Notes under the pieces: model-generated
Databases searched by the model: none
What the model saw: the letters and a program-made list of their open reading frames with translations, nothing else
Told to the model about the DNA's origin: nothing
Source of the DNA: Desulfobacterales bacterium
GTDB lineage: Bacteria > Desulfobacterota > Desulfobacteria > Desulfobacterales > 4be13
DNA length: 20,147 nt
Reading direction: 5' to 3'
Assembly: GCA_029940115.1 (NCBI GenBank)
Contig: JAOZRQ010000006.1
Coordinates: 1 to 20,147, forward strand
Shown here: one piece after another, positions 1 to 6,271 of the stretch
Numbering within the stretch: position 1 is the first letter of the stretch
How the letters are laid out: each line of letters begins with the position of its first letter
Position numbers and translations under genes: made by a program

Positions 1-21
1 GGGCAGGGAACGGGTCAATGT

Positions 22-909
22 TCAAAATCTGTAAGCAATCGGATCCACAATCCCACTCAGGTTTTCCGCCACAAAGTTCGGCAGCACAAACGCGGACATG
101 TGGATTCTCGGATTGTAGTACCGGGTTGAAATGCCCGACCTCTCCACACGGGCCGGATCAAAGTCCCCCACCGGGCAAAGCCCCTTGGACGCGTAGCCGA
201 AGCTCCAGTGTCCCCCGGGATAGGTGAGGGTGGGGAACAGGTACAATTGCAGGTTCTTGAAGAAGGGCCGCTGGTTCGTCAGCATGGACCGCTGGACATC
301 CTCGTCATAAAACGGGGACTCGGCCTGGGAGATCAGGATGCCGTCGGGCCCCAGTATGGAAGCGGCTTTCTTGTAAAACGCCTTGTCGAAGAGCAGCACG
401 GCAGGTCCCACCGGATCCGTCGAGTCCACCAAGATCACGTCGAATATCTCCTTGGTCCGGCCCACATACTTGACCGCATCCTCAAAGAGAATCTCAAGGC
501 GGGGATCATCCAACGCGCAACTGACAGACGGGAGATGTTTCCGGCACACATTCACCACCAACTCGTCAATCTCCACCAGCACCGCCCTTTCGACCGCTTT
601 GTGCCTGAGCACCTCACGAACCGTGCCGCCATCCCCGCCGCCAACCACGAGAACCCGTTTCGGTGAGGGATGCACGAAAAGCGGAACATGGGCGATCATT
701 TCGTGATAGACAAATTCATCCCTCTCGGAGAGCATGACAAAGCCGTCATTCAAGAGCATCACACCATGATGGCGGGTCTTCACCACATCCACCTTCTGGT
801 ACTGGCTCTGGCCTGAAAAAAGGGTCTTCTCGACCTTGAAGCTCAATCCCACGAGATCATTTCGATAGACCTCTCTCACCCACAAATCCAAATCGCCATC
901 GGTATCCAT
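22..909 (-). CDS. speE: Spermidine synthase (polyamine aminopropyltransferase)
   Basis: Cytosolic enzyme that transfers the aminopropyl group of decarboxylated AdoMet to putrescine, giving spermidine and methylthioadenosine. The 295-residue protein has the family's usual length. Visible motifs: QSQYQ near residues 34-39 (substrate loop), ERDEFVYHEM at 62-71, the nucleotide-binding loop GGGDGG at 90-95, the catalytic-loop signature DSTDPVGP at 162-169, ESPFY further on, and RYYNP near the C-terminus. The frame stays open to an ATG at 969, but the extra 20 residues come from a repeat-like stretch (inverted copy at 1115-1129). The ATG at 909 has an AGGAG about 12 nt upstream and gives an N-terminus like other SpeE proteins, so I chose 909. 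It lies about 300 bp downstream of, and on the same strand as, a gene carrying an AdoMet decarboxylase domain, which makes its co-substrate. The pair therefore forms a short spermidine pathway. Confidence 0.93.
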   Translation of the reverse strand: MDTDGDLDLWVREVYRNDLVGLSFKVEKTLFSGQSQYQKVDVVKTRHHGVMLLNDGFVMLSERDEFVYHEMIAHVPLFVHPSPKRVLVVGGGDGGTVREVLRHKAVERAVLVEIDELVVNVCRKHLPSVSCALDDPRLEILFEDAVKYVGRTKEIFDVILVDSTDPVGPAVLLFDKAFYKKAASILGPDGILISQAESPFYDEDVQRSMLTNQRPFFKNLQLYLFPTLTYPGGHWSFGYASKGLCPVGDFDPARVERSGISTRYYNPRIHMSAFVLPNFVAENLSGIVDPIAYRF

Positions 910-1114
910 AATGTTCAGTATCTCCTGAAAAAATTCAAGCTCAAGTTTCGCACCCCTATGTGAGCCCATTTTTCAAGGGTTTCAGGAGATGGTCGACCTC
1001 GAAAACCCACTTTTTGGGCAATGTGAGATCAGGCACTTGCACCCCATCATGACCAAAAATTGAGTCAGAGGGACCCAAAATTGATTTGACCATCTGTATT
1101 CACTCAAAAATTTG

Positions 1115-1141
1115 GGTGCGAAACTTGAGATTCAAGTTTCG
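1115..1141. repeat. Perfect 10-bp hairpin with an inverted partner at 940-954
   Basis: CGAAACTTGA (1119-1128) and TCAAGTTTCG (1132-1141) form a perfect stem around a 3-nt loop. The 15 bases at 1115-1129 (GGTGCGAAACTTGAG) recur in reverse complement at 940-954, just upstream of the chosen speE start. The unit resembles the AACTTGAAC-type repeats at 4560 and 7265. No T-run follows, so it is not an obvious terminator. The rest of 910-1211 holds no gene that I can support. Confidence 0.75.
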
Positions 1142-1154
1142 GATGGGAATGAGG

Positions 1155-1203
1155 GGCAAGCGGCAAGCGGCAAGCCTGCCACCCATAGCCGATGGCCGAT
1201 GGC
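1155..1203. repeat. Short heptamer repeats 3' of the ATPase-AdoMetDC gene
   Basis: GGCAAGC occurs three times in a row at 1155-1175, followed by a tandem pair of GCCGATG-type heptamers around 1187-1203. A related GC-rich block ending in CCCCTCGCCTC lies at 10605-10672, also between the 3' end of one minus-strand gene and the 5' end of the next. The function is unknown; it looks like a dispersed intergenic repeat. Confidence 0.6.
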
Positions 1204-1211
1204 CCCTCGCC

Positions 1212-3524
1212 TCACTTCTTGTAATTCAGAAATGTCACCGCATACCCGCAGTCAAATTCATACAGGCTCCTTTCCGTCTTGGCATAACCGGGCAACGCCT
1301 GTGACACGGTGGGGTGCAATGAGAGAAAATGATCTTCCATGCTTGTGGTCAGGGCAATCGTGACGTTTTCGGGCCGGAAGATCGCCATGACCTTGCTGAT
1401 CACGTCGGCGTAATCCTTTTCAATGATGTTTGTCTCAAAACTTGCATATGACCCTCTCAACTGAGGCGTGACATGGACCGTGAAATAATTCGTCCCGATG
1501 ATGCCGTTCATGGAATATCCAAAAGGAGAGAACAGGTGATCATCCGTGATCATCTCATGGGAATAGATCTGATGCACCTTGGAATGCCTCCCCACTTCAG
1601 CCGGCGTTCGCCCCCCTTTTTCACTGAAGATGTCCATGACCGCCGGATCAAGGGGGCTCATCAGCACTTGCAACGTCGCATCCGGTTCAGGGACGGCATC
1701 CGGTCTGGCCCAGTGGAAGACGTGCAGATGATCATGGTTGGCGGGTCCGAGACGGTAGCTTTTCCCGGGGAGGAATTTCAGCAGAAGCTTTGCGTCATGC
1801 TCAAAGTTTGAGGGTTGATCATCGGGGAACATGAAGTTTTTCCGCTCGTAAAAAAGGAAGGCGATCCGCTCCCTGTCCAAGATGTTCAGGATTTCAGGGA
1901 TGGCATGGATGAGCGTGGTCTGTCCGCAGGTGATCATCAGGATGGCATCGTCCCATACAAAAAGGCTTGACTCGGAGAGAAGATACGCGTCCAGCTCCTC
2001 GGTGGAGGTCTTGCTGATGACAAACGACCGGCTCGCCTCCACCACCCTGTCCCAACGCCTGTCAGCATTGGAACGCAGTCCCGGTTGCGGAGAGGAGAGG
2101 ATGATTTCAAGCTTCTTCTCAGGTCCTTCGAATTCTATCATGTTTTCCACTTCCACGTTCTCCCATGTTCCCCCCAGATGTCTCCTGATCATCACGCTTT
2201 TCGGGGAGGCCGTTCCAAGTTCAAGTTCACGGCTCCCCCCAAATCCGGATGTTTCAATCTTCTCTTCCAAAATCCCAAAGAGATGGTTGTATGACTGAAA
2301 CTGCCTCTGAGCAATCAATTCAATAAAAGAGAGGTCCGCGATGTCGGAATCTCCGCCCAGATTTTTCAAAACGGGATTTTCGTGAACACTTGCAAAGTCA
2401 AACGGGTACGGCCCCTCGCCGGTGTCAAGGCTTTCGGCCAGAAAATTTGTGTCCGCCTCAAATTTCCTTGTCCGTTGCAGGTCGGAGGTGATGGCGTTGA
2501 CGATGATCAGGTCCTGAGATTTTTTGTTCTCAGCCGTCTTCTCAAACAGAAAGTGCAGTCCCGGCTTGGCCTGCGACTCTTCTCTGAAGAATCCGACGAT
2601 GATGTCGGAGACATGCAGGACAAAGATGCCCAGCGTTTCGCTGAAACCGGTTTCCGAATCGATCAGGATCATATCCGGGTGGTAGTCGGGATGGTCATTC
2701 ACCTCCTGAATCAGTGCCGCAAAATTCCGCATGATGCTTTCAGGATTGGAGATGTTCAGCCGGGCAAGCCCCTCCAGATAGTGGGTCCGATGAATGTCGT
2801 ACCGGTTGAGCCGGTCTCCCCTTTCAAATTCCAAGCTGTCAACCCGGCAATCTTTGTCCACCAAGTCATCCGAGAGGTTTCCCGCAGGCAGGATGAAGAT
2901 GTCCCCGGTGTCGCCGGTATATTTTTTGTCCAAATGAATCATATGCTCATTCAAGGCGGTCTGCTCATCAAACCGTTTGTTCAACAGATATTCGACGATG
3001 CCATTGGTTTTGGACAGGATGTCCGCGTCAATGTCATAAAATCCGGTGACCCCCGGGGCCTTCAGATCACAGTCAATGATCAGCACCCTCATTCCGAGAT
3101 GATGCGCGCAATGCATCGCAAACCCGGCAAGGGTCGTGGTCCGCCCCAGACCGCCCTTATAGCTGTAGAACGTGACAATCGGCGGGAAGTCGGCTTGCTT
3201 ATGTGTGTCAAATTTGTTTTCAATGTCGCGGTCGAGCAGAGATGTCAATCGTTCCCGATACCCGAGATTGATCTTCTGTTTATCCTGAAAAATGAATTGA
3301 TGATAATCATCTTCTTCAAATTCCTCAGTGGTGATCTCCTCAATCTGGATCAGATCGTTTATCTCATATTTTGAATAATCAAGCCCACTCTGTTCTGTCA
3401 GAACATACACATTGACTCCCATGTCACCGTTCATCTGAATGCGGTAATCCTTGATTTTGCCCTTTTCCCGATCCTGATTGAGATCAATCACGATTTCACG
3501 GATTTTATTCAGCGTCAAGAGCAT
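1212..3524 (-). CDS. KGGVGR-type ParA/MinD-like ATPase fused to eukaryotic-type AdoMet decarboxylase
   Basis: A 770-residue protein with two unrelated halves. Residues 1-110 form an unrecognised N-terminal region. Residues 113-425 are a ParA/MinD/SIMIBI-like ATPase: deviant Walker A YKGGLGRTT (122-130, Arg in place of the usual Lys before Thr), VLIIDCDLKAPG (147-158) and a Walker B-like ILIDSETG (286-293). After a linker, residues 462-770 read as the long eukaryotic AdoMet decarboxylase. They contain FEGPEK (465-470), LSESS (516-520) with predicted self-cleavage between Glu518 and Ser519 to form the pyruvoyl group, TCGQTT with catalytic Cys533, ERKNF (560-564), SPLDPAVMD (623-631), PFGYSMNG with Ser671, HVTP with His684, and SFETN. 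Most bacterial SpeD proteins are far shorter and of another class. The decarboxylase product feeds SpeE, encoded next on the same strand. The start lies 1 nt past the stop of the upstream 207-residue gene, implying translational coupling. The decarboxylase assignment is secure; the role of the ATPase half is unknown. Confidence 0.92.
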   Translation of the reverse strand: MLLTLNKIREIVIDLNQDREKGKIKDYRIQMNGDMGVNVYVLTEQSGLDYSKYEINDLIQIEEITTEEFEEDDYHQFIFQDKQKINLGYRERLTSLLDRDIENKFDTHKQADFPPIVTFYSYKGGLGRTTTLAGFAMHCAHHLGMRVLIIDCDLKAPGVTGFYDIDADILSKTNGIVEYLLNKRFDEQTALNEHMIHLDKKYTGDTGDIFILPAGNLSDDLVDKDCRVDSLEFERGDRLNRYDIHRTHYLEGLARLNISNPESIMRNFAALIQEVNDHPDYHPDMILIDSETGFSETLGIFVLHVSDIIVGFFREESQAKPGLHFLFEKTAENKKSQDLIIVNAITSDLQRTRKFEADTNFLAESLDTGEGPYPFDFASVHENPVLKNLGGDSDIADLSFIELIAQRQFQSYNHLFGILEEKIETSGFGGSRELELGTASPKSVMIRRHLGGTWENVEVENMIEFEGPEKKLEIILSSPQPGLRSNADRRWDRVVEASRSFVISKTSTEELDAYLLSESSLFVWDDAILMITCGQTTLIHAIPEILNILDRERIAFLFYERKNFMFPDDQPSNFEHDAKLLLKFLPGKSYRLGPANHDHLHVFHWARPDAVPEPDATLQVLMSPLDPAVMDIFSEKGGRTPAEVGRHSKVHQIYSHEMITDDHLFSPFGYSMNGIIGTNYFTVHVTPQLRGSYASFETNIIEKDYADVISKVMAIFRPENVTIALTTSMEDHFLSLHPTVSQALPGYAKTERSLYEFDCGYAVTFLNYKK
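2139..2141 (-). promoter_or_regulatory. Possible internal start codon for a free AdoMetDC
   Basis: Met462 of the fusion sits exactly where a stand-alone eukaryotic-type AdoMetDC would begin, three residues before the conserved Phe-Glu-Gly. A purine-rich GTGGAAGTGGA lies just upstream on the coding strand but is only a weak Shine-Dalgarno match. It may be a relic of an ancestral separate start or a working internal start; the sequence cannot decide. Confidence 0.25.
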
Positions 3525-3525
3525 G

Positions 3526-4149
3526 TCATTTCCGCCTTTTCTTAGTTCTGAAATTAAATTCCCTACGAATCTTATTTGCGAATTCTATCATAAATTCAAT
3601 GTAGTTGTAAAGTAAGTCGTCATTATCATACAGAATTTTCTTGACCTCATCTGACAATTTATATCTGACGTGAGGCAACCACCTCTCATGGAGAAATTTA
3701 AACGTCCGGTTCAGGCCATCATCTTTATGGAGGTTGGAATTGTCCAGAATTGGGATATCCGATCTTCTGTTGTTCTGTCTGTATTCCTTTATGAATTTTA
3801 GTTTGTTTGTGATCTTATGCTCCGCTTCTTTGAAGAGAGGATTAAAAGTTATTGGCTTCTTGCCTTTCGGTGTGTTTAATATTTTGTCTATTGACAAAAT
3901 ATTTTCTTGGTGGACATTTTCATCTGGATTCAACCGATCAAGCACATCGCCAACCGCGTAACAGACCATGCATTCAATGACATAACCGCTCAGATAATAT
4001 ATCTCCTGCTTGACTTTGTTCCTGTCTGTGAGATTGCGATAAAGATCGTGGCGGACCCTCAGCCTTCTCCGGAGTTCCTTGCAAGCGGCGATATGAACCT
4101 CAGCCGCACGGAGATAGTCAATATAAGTGGTTGGTGGTCTTTTGTCCAT
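3526..4149 (-). CDS. Uncharacterised 207-residue protein, possibly HEPN-like
   Basis: I do not recognise a firm family. The predicted protein is mostly helical, with a hydrophobic helix YYLSGYVIECMVCYAV (residues about 51-66) that resembles the helix of HEPN proteins reading roughly YYLAGYAxE. RTFKFLH further on fits the HEPN RNase pattern R-x4-6-H, although its position relative to the last helix is not certain. The C-terminus is strongly basic (RTKKRRK). The gene is visibly richer in A+T than its neighbours, suggesting later acquisition. Its stop codon is one base from the start of the ATPase-AdoMetDC fusion, so the two are surely co-transcribed and probably translationally coupled. The ATG at 4149 has no clear ribosome binding site, and a 99-bp repeat begins 8 bp upstream. 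A small HEPN-like gene next to a KGGVGR ATPase resembles a toxin or defence arrangement; that reading is inference. Confidence 0.8.
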   Translation of the reverse strand: MDKRPPTTYIDYLRAAEVHIAACKELRRRLRVRHDLYRNLTDRNKVKQEIYYLSGYVIECMVCYAVGDVLDRLNPDENVHQENILSIDKILNTPKGKKPITFNPLFKEAEHKITNKLKFIKEYRQNNRRSDIPILDNSNLHKDDGLNRTFKFLHERWLPHVRYKLSDEVKKILYDNDDLLYNYIEFMIEFANKIRREFNFRTKKRRK

Positions 4150-4156
4150 GATGGGG

Positions 4157-4255
4157 CCACGGAAGAAGTTTCAGGCTTCTTTTTCGCGTCACTCCCGAAA
4201 AAAGTGGCCATAAAATATCAGACCGGTCAAAGGCCCGCAGGGTCGTCATGTTTGT
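4157..4255. repeat. 99-bp direct repeat, copy 1
   Basis: Identical over 99 bp to 4385-4483, offset 228 bp, same orientation. It starts 8 bp upstream of the minus-strand gene that begins at 4149, so it forms that gene's immediate leader. On the minus strand it contains a short open frame starting ATGGCCACT that is out of frame with the downstream gene. Confidence 0.95.
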
Positions 4256-4303
4256 AGCCATAAAAAATCAGATTACAATGGATTGCGGGGAAGCCCAGAT
4301 TGT

Positions 4304-4353
4304 GAATATGACAACGGATATCCTCTTTCACCATAAAATCCGTTGTCATATTC
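4304..4353. repeat. 16-bp perfect inverted repeat followed by a T-run
   Basis: GAATATGACAACGGAT (4304-4319) pairs perfectly with ATCCGTTGTCATATTC (4338-4353) around an 18-nt loop. A run of eight T follows at 4361-4368 on the plus strand, after a 7-nt gap. It lies midway between the two 99-bp repeats. It could be a terminator-like hairpin, a leader structure for the minus-strand operon, or the core of a small mobile element; no coding gene is near enough on the plus strand to need a terminator. Confidence 0.8.
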
Positions 4354-4384
4354 GATTCGGTTTTTTTTCTCATGGATTTTAAAT

Positions 4385-4483
4385 CCACGGAAGAAGTTTC
4401 AGGCTTCTTTTTCGCGTCACTCCCGAAAAAAGTGGCCATAAAATATCAGACCGGTCAAAGGCCCGCAGGGTCGTCATGTTTGT
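4385..4483. repeat. 99-bp direct repeat, copy 2
   Basis: Second identical copy of 4157-4255. Beyond it, 4484-4702 is A+T-rich with a TATAAT at 4497-4502 that lacks a convincing -35 partner, so no promoter is called. Confidence 0.95.
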
Positions 4484-4559
4484 GGCATTCCGCAATTATA
4501 ATGAAAATCCTGAGCTTGTCAAGACCGATCTCACAATTTTTCATGCGCCTTCCCATCTA

Positions 4560-4595
4560 AACGTGAACTTGAACGTTCACGGGCACGTTCACGGG
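4560..4595. repeat. Small palindromic GTGAAC/GTTCAC repeat upstream of rimO
   Basis: CGTGAAC (4562-4568) and GTTCACG form a 7-bp stem with a 6-nt loop, followed by a second CACGTTCACG. The unit belongs to the same hexamer family as the array at 7251-7437 and the short run at 16506-16522. Confidence 0.6.
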
Positions 4596-4702
4596 GCTGA
4601 GAACATCCTTCAAATCCGTGTATGAACAGCAAGTTTGCATGTATGGGTCCGATCTGCTTTTTTTCCTTTACATCCGCATCCATTTTGTTATTGTAATCCA
4701 TT

Positions 4703-6271
4703 ATGAAACTTTATCTCGCCAGTCTCGGATGTGCGAAGAACCTTGTGGACAGCGACGTCATGCAGGGCCGGCTCAGGGCAGTGGGGTGGGCCATCACCGA
4801 GGACCCGGCTGAGGCGACAGTCATTGTCATCAACACATGCAGTTTCATTGAGCCTGCCATCAACGAGTCAATTGACACCATCTTGGAACTCGCAGAGTTG
4901 AAGAAAAGCGGATCCTGCCAGCGTCTGATCGTTGTCGGCTGCCTTCCCCAGCGATTTGGAGAGGAGATCGCGGATGCCCTGCCGGAGGTGGACATGTTCC
5001 TCGGAACCGGTGCGTTTGACCAAATTGTCCAAGCAGTGGCGTCTGAAACCGGAAACCTTGTCCCCGATGTCTTTCATCGGGGATGGAAACCTTGTCCCCG
5101 ACATCTTTCATCGGGGATGGAAACCTTGTCCCCGACGTCTTTCATCGGGGATGGAAACTGGAGACAGGAGACTCGAAACCTCGAAATTGAGACTCGAGAC
5201 TCGAAAATTGAAAGGCCAAAGTGTCTCTTGCCAGACCCGAACCTTTCGGATTTCGGTTTTTTCTCCCCCATAAAAGACGTCAAAGGTCCGATTTCGGATT
5301 TCGACACCCCGATTGAAAATGTCGGGGACAAGTCTCGGATTTCGGGCTTCCCCATTCCCCCCATGGCTTACATCAAGATCGCCGAGGGATGCAGCAGGCA
5401 TTGCACCTATTGCATCATCCCGAAACTTCGGGGGAGGCAGCGAAGCCGGCCAGTTGCGGACATCCTTGCAGAAGCGCGTCTTTTTGTCGAATCTGGCACA
5501 AGGGAATTGGTGCTCGTGGCTCAAGAAACCACGAACTATGGAACGGACCTGCCGAAGTCGTCCAAGGAATCCCCAGATCTCAGCCGATTGCTCTGCAGCA
5601 TCTTAGCGATCTCTGAGGACATATGGGTCAGGTTCCTGTACGGGCATCCTGAAACCTTGGATGAGACGCTCATCAGGACCATTGCCGCGCATCGATCGCT
5701 CTGCCCATATTTTGACATCCCGATCCAACACGCCAGTGATGCGCTGTTGAAACGGATGGGCCGGAACTATTCACGGGAATCCCTTTGCCGGCTGTTTGAC
5801 GAGATTCGATCCCTCGTTCCGGATGCATCTCTGAGGACCAGCGTGATCACCGGATTTCCCGGGGAGAGAACAGCCGATTTCGAAACCCTGATGAGGTTTG
5901 TGGAACATGTTCGGTTTGACCATCTCGGAGTGTTCATCTATTCTGACGCGGCGGACCTTCCGTCCCACCGGCTTCCGAACCCTGTTCCAGAGACGGTGGC
6001 AACCGAGCGCCACGACCGGCTCATGTCCCGCCAATCGGAACTCTCCTTGGAAAACAATCAGAGACATGTCGGCAGGGTGCTCAGGGTGTTGATTGAAGAG
6101 GAGCAGGAACCCCATCTGTTTGTGGGCCGGACCGCGTTTCAGGCCCCGGAAGTGGATGGGATTACCCATGTTCATGCGCGCCGAGGCTCAGGGGCATTCG
6201 GAATCGGCGATTTTGTCAATGTGAGGATCTCAGACGCGTTGACATATGATCTGATCGGGGAGGTGACATGA
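4703..6271 (+). CDS. rimO: Ribosomal protein S12 methylthiotransferase RimO with repeat-derived insertion
   Basis: Radical SAM enzyme that adds a methylthio group to the conserved aspartate of ribosomal protein S12. The N-terminal methylthiotransferase domain has cluster cysteines Cys10, Cys46 and Cys80 (LGCAKNLVDS, NTCSF, GCLPQRF). The radical SAM motif CSRHCTYC gives Cys230, Cys234 and Cys237; AQETTNYG and FDIPIQHAS follow, then a TRAM-like C-terminus. At 522 residues it is about 80 longer than the E. coli protein (about 441). The excess lies at about residues 113-220, exactly between the first two domains, and is encoded by three 34-bp palindromic units plus other simple repeats. All catalytic residues remain and no stop is introduced, so the enzyme may still work. 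The start is fixed by the conserved MKLYLASLGC N-terminus, although no Shine-Dalgarno is visible. The stop overlaps the next start (ATGA). Confidence 0.94.
   Translation: MKLYLASLGCAKNLVDSDVMQGRLRAVGWAITEDPAEATVIVINTCSFIEPAINESIDTILELAELKKSGSCQRLIVVGCLPQRFGEEIADALPEVDMFLGTGAFDQIVQAVASETGNLVPDVFHRGWKPCPRHLSSGMETLSPTSFIGDGNWRQETRNLEIETRDSKIERPKCLLPDPNLSDFGFFSPIKDVKGPISDFDTPIENVGDKSRISGFPIPPMAYIKIAEGCSRHCTYCIIPKLRGRQRSRPVADILAEARLFVESGTRELVLVAQETTNYGTDLPKSSKESPDLSRLLCSILAISEDIWVRFLYGHPETLDETLIRTIAAHRSLCPYFDIPIQHASDALLKRMGRNYSRESLCRLFDEIRSLVPDASLRTSVITGFPGERTADFETLMRFVEHVRFDHLGVFIYSDAADLPSHRLPNPVPETVATERHDRLMSRQSELSLENNQRHVGRVLRVLIEEEQEPHLFVGRTAFQAPEVDGITHVHARRGSGAFGIGDFVNVRISDALTYDLIGEVT
5051..5152 (+). 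repeat. Three tandem 34-bp palindromic units inside rimO
   Basis: Units at 5051-5084, 5085-5118 and 5119-5152 differ only in three bases near the middle, and a partial fourth (GGAAAC) follows. Each contains CCCCGA and TCGGGG arms, so each can fold as a hairpin with stem up to TCCCCGATG/CATCGGGGA. Because 34 is not a multiple of three, each copy is read in a different frame, giving three unrelated peptides: NLVPDVFHRG, KPCPRHLSSG and TLSPTSFIGD. A related pair of arms recurs around 5315-5335 (CCCCGA...TCGGGG). Confidence 0.95.
5161..5360 (+). repeat. Further simple repeats in the rimO insertion
   Basis: GACTCGA-type units recur three times between about 5165 and 5205, and TCGGATTTCGG-type units recur near 5248, 5291 and 5336. 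Together with the 34-bp units they make up almost all of the extra inter-domain segment of RimO, so the insertion is built from repeat DNA and not from a recognisable domain. Confidence 0.7.

Noticed and set aside
910..969. 20-residue N-terminal extension of SpeE
   Set aside because: Derived from a repeat with an inverted copy at 1115-1129; ATG 909 has a Shine-Dalgarno and fits the family length.
2382..3374. 330-residue plus-strand frame opposite the ATPase domain
   Set aside because: The minus-strand frame has clear ATPase and AdoMetDC motifs; the plus-strand peptide has none and no convincing start signal.
4227..4439. 70-residue minus-strand frame across the 99-bp repeats
   Set aside because: It is built from repeat DNA and the hairpin, has no Shine-Dalgarno, and the first copy is out of frame with the next gene.
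4484..4502. Sigma-54 or sigma-70 promoter for rimO (TGGCAT and TATAAT)
   Set aside because: The GG-GC spacing is wrong for sigma-54 and there is no -35 box at a suitable distance from TATAAT.
5051..5152. CRISPR-like look of the 34-bp repeats in rimO
   Set aside because: Units are directly adjacent with no spacers, and they lie inside a coding frame.
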